NCBI RefSeq assembly: GCF_051020975.1 | Contig: NC_135041.1 | Location: 5,158,256-5,222,255, forward strand | Origin: Osmia lignaria lignaria | Taxonomy: Eukaryota > Arthropoda > Insecta > Hymenoptera > Megachilidae | Length of the DNA: 64,000 bases | Direction of reading: 5' to 3' | In this document: piece after piece, positions 57,886-64,000 of the stretch | Numbering within the stretch: the stretch's first letter is position 1 | Layout of the letters: the number at the start of each line of letters is the position of its first letter | Notes under the pieces: model-generated | Told to the model about the DNA's origin: nothing | Database searches by the model: none | What the model saw: the letters and a program-made list of their open reading frames with translations, nothing else | Translations under genes and position numbers: made by a program

Positions 57886-57901
57886 TATACATATATGTAT
57901 A
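57886..57901. repeat. 16-bp AT palindrome
   Basis: TATACATATATGTATA is a perfect dyad. It is an AT-rich alternating purine-pyrimidine sequence of a kind that arises often in such DNA. Confidence 0.45.
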
Positions 57902-57981
57902 GGCTTCTGACCCCCCAACCTGTGTATAATTTGAATTAACATTTACTTTATTATTCGTACTTAATATTTAATAATTAAAAA

Positions 57982-58084
57982 TCATATTATTTTGTTTCTA
58001 AGTCACTTTTAATATGAATATAATATAATAGTAATATCAATGGTACTGGAATTCCTAAATTTATGAAAAGGTTGAGAATCGCTG
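57982..58084. mobile_element. dispersed repeat copy C ending in hAT-like terminus
   Basis: The left part (TCATATTATTTTGTTTCTAA, then CACTTTTAATAT) matches copies A and B, and GGAATTCCT is shared further along. The right end, read on the minus strand, is CAGCGATTCTCAACC followed by TTTTCATA, very like the terminal sequence of many hAT-type elements (CAGNGNTTCTCAACC). If so, the element ends at 58084. I did not find the opposite terminus, and copies A and B lack this end, so the join is uncertain. Confidence 0.4.
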
Positions 58085-60051
58085 ATCTACATGAAATACT
58101 GTGATAATCTAATAACGGATAATGTATTAACAGAAATAAAGAAGGTTAATTGGTATCAATGAACTGCACTTGCATTAGTATTACTAATAGAGATACTTAT
58201 TACAACGATGAATAGTCATAATTGTGGATAATCAATCAACTAATCAAAGTACCGTAAACGTAATTTCAAAACCGTTCTAGTAAATAAACGTGCTTCATAT
58301 CACATTAATGGAACTAAATCCCTTTGAATTTCTGAATGAAGTAACTTGCATTTCGCACCTATCAGAGCTTGCAAACTAACCAGCTTTATGGAATGTCAAT
58401 TAATTGCATTAATTGCGTGTTACCAAAGCAAATCTAACGGAATAAAATCTAATTTCAGAACATAATTGCTGAATCGATAAGGGTGATCAACCTAACAGGA
58501 AGAAGTCAATGTTTCACAGAATGGTATTTTTACAAAAGACTATCTGGCTGTTAATTTGAAAATATGAAGCGAACCAAGAGGCAGTAATAACGTTTTCTTT
58601 CAAACAACTCTCGTCGTTTTTCAGCCACGGTTGCAATAATCCCTCGGTAGAGATTATACGCTGTACGCTCGTGTAAATAGTAACGTTCTTACTGTTCCCA
58701 AACGACTCATAGTTTACTCTCGCCCTCCTTCGTCTTCCTGCTGTGTTTTAACTTCAACTCTCATGCTTTCTCATTTCTGGATAAACGCACGAAACCAGCG
58801 CTGTATTTCAACTGGTTGAATAATACGAATGCAACTTCCCTTTTGTAAATTCAATCTAGAGATAAATCGGATACTCCAAGTGAAAATCCGATTTACATTG
58901 ATATTCGAATACACCAAACGTTTCACGTTTCATAACAACCATGGTCGGAACATGCACACTTCGAAGTTGTTCCTCGGTTAAATACCCTAACGGCCAAAAC
59001 AGCTCCGTGCACACCACGCTGTTTTCATTCAAAACACCCTCGAATTGTATTTAGAAGAGCTTTCCTGTTTGAGCCGTGAAGATTGCCGGTCGTCCGATTA
59101 TTATTAGCATGTTTAAATAGCGAGCAAGCGTCTGACTTCGCGCCAGGTGAAACGATAAGCCGATCATACGGCACTGACCACCTTAATAGAATGAGAAACT
59201 TCTGTCCGGATTCTCTCAGACGATTCATTACCAGATATGCATCAAAGTTGAATGAAATTGCTGGTAATCGAGTTAATTTAGCACGCTCGGATGCATGGTT
59301 TCGCGATGTAATACGGCCAAAAATCGCTGAGCGCCACGATAATGTAAATTAACAACGCGAACGGAGTAAAGCTGGTTCTCGCGTGATCGTTCAAGTTAAG
59401 CTACATCGTACACAGTTTGGTGATTACGGGGCTGAGTATTTGGAAACTCTGCATTCACATGGGTAGGTGAATTGGAATTCACCTAAAATTAAGTATCTCT
59501 CAGGGGAGGGGGGGACATAGAGAGCAACTGATAATTTTTAAAAATTTAACTAGGTTCTTCTGCTTCATGATATAGAAAATTAATTTAAATTCTTCTGTAC
59601 TTTTAATTTCTTAAAATATTAAGAAGAAAAAGAAAATCAATATTATTTTACAAATGCATGAATCTAATCAGCAAAAACTGGATCGTTCGTTACTCGTGTA
59701 ATCCATTCTTTTGAAATCAACATTGCGACATTAATGTGCTGTAAGTGTAATGAGTTTACACCGAGATACGATCAAATAATACGTTCCATGGTTTCTAAAG
59801 GCAACAAACGCGTTGCACTCGGACGCAATCGCGGACCTTTATGCGTCCACTGATGCGATTAGATGAAAAGGAATAGTTGTTTCGCTTTGGATCCCCTGCA
59901 TACGAGGGACCAATCTCTTTATGGGGAAGTTTATCGTGCAAGCATGACGCGTAATGGCATTGCAAATTTTACAGAGATTGCAATTTAGGTACTGCTTTTG
60001 TTGGCGATATGTCCTCGTTGCTTTCCCAGCGGCATTAAACGCGGAAAACAA
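58085..60051. other. AT-rich non-coding DNA
   Basis: No gene recognised. The frame at 59083-59352 (89 codons) has no domain and overlaps a minus frame. A G-run cluster (GGGGAGGGGGGG) lies at about 59502-59513. Confidence 0.5.
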
Positions 60052-60225
60052 AATTGCAATTATAGCAACATGTCAAACATCGTGTTGTAACACGTATCGC
60101 AGTGACGTGAATTGTTTCAAATTGCAATTACAACCTGTCAAATGATGTATTGTAACAAGTAACGAAGTGACGAAAATTGTTTTAAATTGCAATTACAATA
60201 ACACGTCAAATATGGTAATGCAATG
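60052..60225 (+). repeat. tandem repeat, unit about 67 bp, 2.6 copies
   Basis: Units beginning AATTGCAATTA start at 60052, 60120 and 60185. Each contains a TGTCAAA or CGTCAAA element, and the first two contain TTGTAACA, GTGACG and AATTGTTT. Spacing is 68 then 65 bp, and the third copy is truncated. Divergence among copies shows an old array. Confidence 0.75.
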
Positions 60226-63200
60226 TAGTTATTCAGGAAAAAATATTAATCAATCAAAAATTCTCTTTTTAATTAGGGTCAATTTAGTGATGTGATACAC
60301 ATGATGCGTGGAAATGATAAGCTAAAATCATCGAAAATGTGTCTGTTTGTAATTAATTATTTCAATATTAATTACAGCATTAATTCACATTACCGTGTAT
60401 TTTCACAATTCCGCAGTTCCTGCAACTAATGTGGATTTAAACACATCGGTGTTTCATACATACTATCATATTATTATCAATACAACGAGAATGAAGTTTG
60501 GCTAAGAGCATTAAACACTCAATTATGTACAAACTCCTGAAAGCTCTTTCCACTTGATCGAATTACTTATCTCGTTACGCGAAATATAATTTTCCGTATT
60601 AAACTTTCATACAGTTCACACGATGGAAGTAAACATTAATACCTAAATATTGTTTGGCTTCGCTGCAAGCATTTTGTTGCGAGATATTATTATAGTTAAT
60701 ATGATTAAATTTCGAACTGTACTCGTAACTGTATGAAACATTGACTGAAACAACGTATCGTTATAAATAAATTTCTTAATTACAAAAGAGTTACAAAAGG
60801 TGCGACAATGTTATGTTTTATTGTGGTGCAAAAATGGAATGGAATGAAATGTGAAAAATACATCTAGTATGGAAGTATGACTTTGAAATTACATCCAGCG
60901 AGTTAAACTGAAAATTGAAACGATCCTTTCTGAGTGATTGCAATTAACGCATGCCGCACGTTAAGCGAACTTTTTCAATGCACCAGTGTTCGTATCCAAA
61001 ATTTCACGTACGAATTAAAACGCATTCGAGTAAAATATCCAGAATCGTTGGCAGAGAAACGTGGAATTTAAAGGCACGATCGTCAGATTTTACAGAACGA
61101 ATAAACGAGAAAAGCTTGTCTTTTCCTCAATCAGAAAGAAGGCGGCGGCAGAAGCAATTTGAAGCGAAATCGAAGCGAAGCCTTGATTACCAGCTTGACT
61201 AACGAGACTTCGTTCTTACTAGAAAACGGGAATGGCTGTTCGTTCGTACCTACCTATCTCCAGAGAATCGATTTAGCCGGCGTGCCCCGCCGATTCTCCG
61301 ACAATGAAAGATCGATTTCACATTTGTAATCGGGCGAGCGCGACATCAGCCACCGCCATCGGCCCCCACACCTCGGGGATGTGAAAATAAAAAAAAAAAA
61401 AAAGAAACGAAGACCGAAACGACAGCGCGACCGAAACGAAGAATTGACAAAAGCCATTGTTAACTTGAACGTAATCGACGAAGCGAAAATTCGCGTCGAT
61501 AGAGGAGAACAGAGGGTGACAGACAGAGAAGAAAGGACCGCGGAATGTATCGATATAATGGCTGATACACATTTTTATTTACTCTTGCGTTGAAAATCTG
61601 TATAATGACGTTTGAAAATTTTTCAAATAAATTGGGTCGATTTTTTCTTTCGCTTAATTTTTATTTCACTGCGCTCAACTGTTTTTATTGTTTAATATTT
61701 GTGATAAATGGTTTTCAGTCCCAATTTTCACTGATATTTGGATCCTTTTAACGTACATATGTATCAATTTAGAGAAAACACATGTAAATTTTTTCGGGTT
61801 CTATATTGCATCAGAATTGCATGAAAATTGGTGTGTGTCAAATGGATGACGGCCCTTGTGAGTTATACAAAGTGAATTCGATTAAACGATATACCAGGAA
61901 ATATTTGTATCGAATGGTCCCATTTATTTCTTTTCATTACAAAAACGAATGTATGATTTCACCCTCGGAAAGCTTGTCATCGCGGCCAATATACTCGTCG
62001 ACAATTTTATTTGCCACTGAAAGGTTCGTTGCTCCGATTATTGAACTGATTGGCAAGCAATAATGTTTATACCCATGATTCAAACGTGGCCTTAATTTTC
62101 TTCTTTTAGATGCTATATGAATAGAAAAATATCCACAGGGAGCAACAAAGGTTTTCAGCTTTCCATCATTCTTCTTCGATAATTTGTATTCGAGATCGAT
62201 TCGACGCGATACATACTGCTACCTCGTTTATAACATATGTAGATAGGCGTGTATATCGATTACTTTGAACGATGGACCCGCGATATCGAAGTAAAAGGAT
62301 TATGCATATCGACAGCAGCAATATTCGGTTACGGATATTTTGACCTCTGCGCACCGCGAAATCGTGAATAAACCTACCATAATAACGAAAGATACGAATA
62401 GACTAAAATTTGAGGTAACTTTTGGAAATGAAACAATTGATCAAAATATTTGTCCGAGGCTATGAAAAGCTACCCTTAACGTCAAATTAAGAATGCTATT
62501 TTTATCTAATAAATTTTAATTTAATATTCCGAACTCTAAATCGATCATTAGATGTATGAGTACATTTGAGTATAATACCTTACCAATTATTTGCAAACAA
62601 CAAGAAGTGATATGAATATGATAGACGTAGAGCATAGAATAAAGAACGATTGAAACGTTGAAGGGACGGAAGAGAAAATAGCGCCAAGTAATGGAAAGTC
62701 CATGAACGTTAAAGCGATCGATGGAATAAATAACCGAGCTGTGCACAAAGGGCATATACACGGGCTGGCATGTCCTGCAGGAACACGCTGACGCAAGGAC
62801 GTAGGACCAAAAGGTAGTTACAGCCGAGTATATTCTTCTTCCCTTTCCTACTTTTCGTATTCCATTCTCGGTCCGGGGTATGAAAAGCTTCGATGCACGC
62901 CGCCGGGATGGGGCCATTTAATACATAGGTACATATGTCAAGCAATAAGCAGAGTAGATATACTGAAATCTCATATTCGCCCCGAAGCATCTCCACCCTT
63001 TCCGCTACTAGAAAGGATACCATTTCAATAGATGCTACTCCTGCTCCTGCTCGCCCTTCACTGACAATCTCGTCCATGAGTATCGCCTGGATAGTGTAAA
63101 ACCAAACGAAACCGTGGAACCATCATGTTTCATTCTTCGTTACCGTTATTTATATACTAATTATTTATATGCTTGTTCTTTATCATACGAGAAAAGCGAT

Positions 63201-64000
63201 TAATCGAAATCGCTTGACAGAGCTTTGAATAATCATGATTGTACGAGATAGTGGAGTTAATGAGGTATTACACACTTAGAATATTTGCGAATATTTAATT
63301 GGAATTCAGACTAATTCCAAGGAAAAGAGAGGACACGTATCGCTATAGGCGCAATGCGACATTCCTGAATAAATACTATTGGTTATAGGAAAAGTTATTA
63401 TTTAAATACATAGTACAAGAGTATCGTTTATAACTAGTTTCAAAGTCAGCAATTTTTGTTTAGAAGATACAAAACACCACCATGGACCAATCGCTATTGA
63501 TAATGATTGCAAATTTGTCTTATAATTGTAAAAATAGAACCTACATTAAACAGTTAAAGAAAACTGATATTCTATGTAATTAGATAAAGATTTCACCTTG
63601 GTTTTACTATTGATACTAGAACAACCACATAGCTACCTTCAAACTGAGAATAAAACGCAAAAATGAATAAATAATGATGTTAAATAAATTAGCACGTATA
63701 ATGATTTTTAATCTCAACAACAAAAGTAGCTTAATAATCTCTGTAATTAAAAAGAAAAAATCTGAAATCTATCATTCGTGGATTTAATTCTTTCGGTGTT
63801 AAAATTCCAGACAAAAGAACCTGTTTATTATAATCGTTCAATTTAAATCCACGCAGTTCGTTCTCAAAGTAAACGAAGGTGAAACGACTTAAGAGGGTCT
63901 TTTGCTTAATTAGAAATTTCCATACCTTGAGACCGTGTTCTGCAACGTGTCCCAGCTACCAGCGGCGTCACTCAATTATGCAACGTTTGTGAACCACTGA
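60226..64000. other. AT-rich non-coding DNA
   Basis: No gene recognised through the end of the window. Frames at 61254-61593 overlap across an A15 run (61389-61403). Minus frames at 62516-63077 (133 and 122 codons) overlap in different frames and have no identifiable domain. No further repeat family was detected. Confidence 0.5.

Noticed and set aside
1..64000. CRISPR arrays, rRNA, prophage or bacterial-type operons
   Set aside because: No regularly spaced identical repeats with unique spacers, no rRNA-like sequence and no gene-dense stretch; the window is eukaryotic in character.

Overview
The window reads as non-coding nuclear DNA from a multicellular eukaryote, most probably an insect and plausibly a hymenopteran. 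The grounds are a moderately AT-rich composition with frequent CpG, long AT-rich stretches alternating with CpG-rich islands, no operon-like gene packing, and small non-autonomous DNA transposons including a decayed mariner-type transposase. The lineage is an inference from composition and repeat style; no gene fixes it. I recognise no intact protein-coding gene, tRNA, rRNA or CRISPR array. The longest stop-free stretches (about 225, 207, 179 and 166 codons) lie in GC-richer, low-complexity DNA with other frames open across them, and they look like chance. The window is therefore either the inside of a very long intron or an intergenic desert; the sequence does not say which.

Region by region. 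1-3.3 kb is AT-rich with a TTAA-flanked repeat (956-1179), a clean hairpin (1639-1680) and a CpG-rich stretch with four CACGTG motifs. 3.3-9.8 kb is the most GC/CpG-rich part, with purine and pyrimidine tracts, a 29-bp tandem repeat and a 23-base poly-C run. 9.8-22 kb is mostly AT-rich, with a facing pair of CTCF-like motifs near 10.2-10.3 kb, a pogo-like terminal sequence near 12.95 kb and a 52-bp tandem duplication at 19.0 kb. 22-32 kb holds one member of a dispersed repeat family, an inverted copy of the TTAA repeat, and two diverged local duplications. At 32.0-32.55 kb two independent foldback elements sit 62 bp apart; both are TA-flanked and are the most striking structures in the window. 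32.6-49.7 kb is largely featureless apart from short hairpins, homopolymers and a second copy of the dispersed repeat. 49.7-50.5 kb has the mariner transposase relic next to a 30-bp minisatellite with a ~110-bp higher-order period. 53-58 kb carries further TTAA-type repeats and a third dispersed-repeat copy whose end resembles a hAT terminus. 60.05-60.23 kb is a ~67-bp tandem repeat. The rest is AT-rich without recognised content.

No genes here work together. The biology is that of repeat turnover (mariner/Tc1-like, TTAA-target and possibly pogo- and hAT-like relics), local duplication, and possible regulatory motifs. A few short frames that abut good splice donors are noted as candidate exons only.
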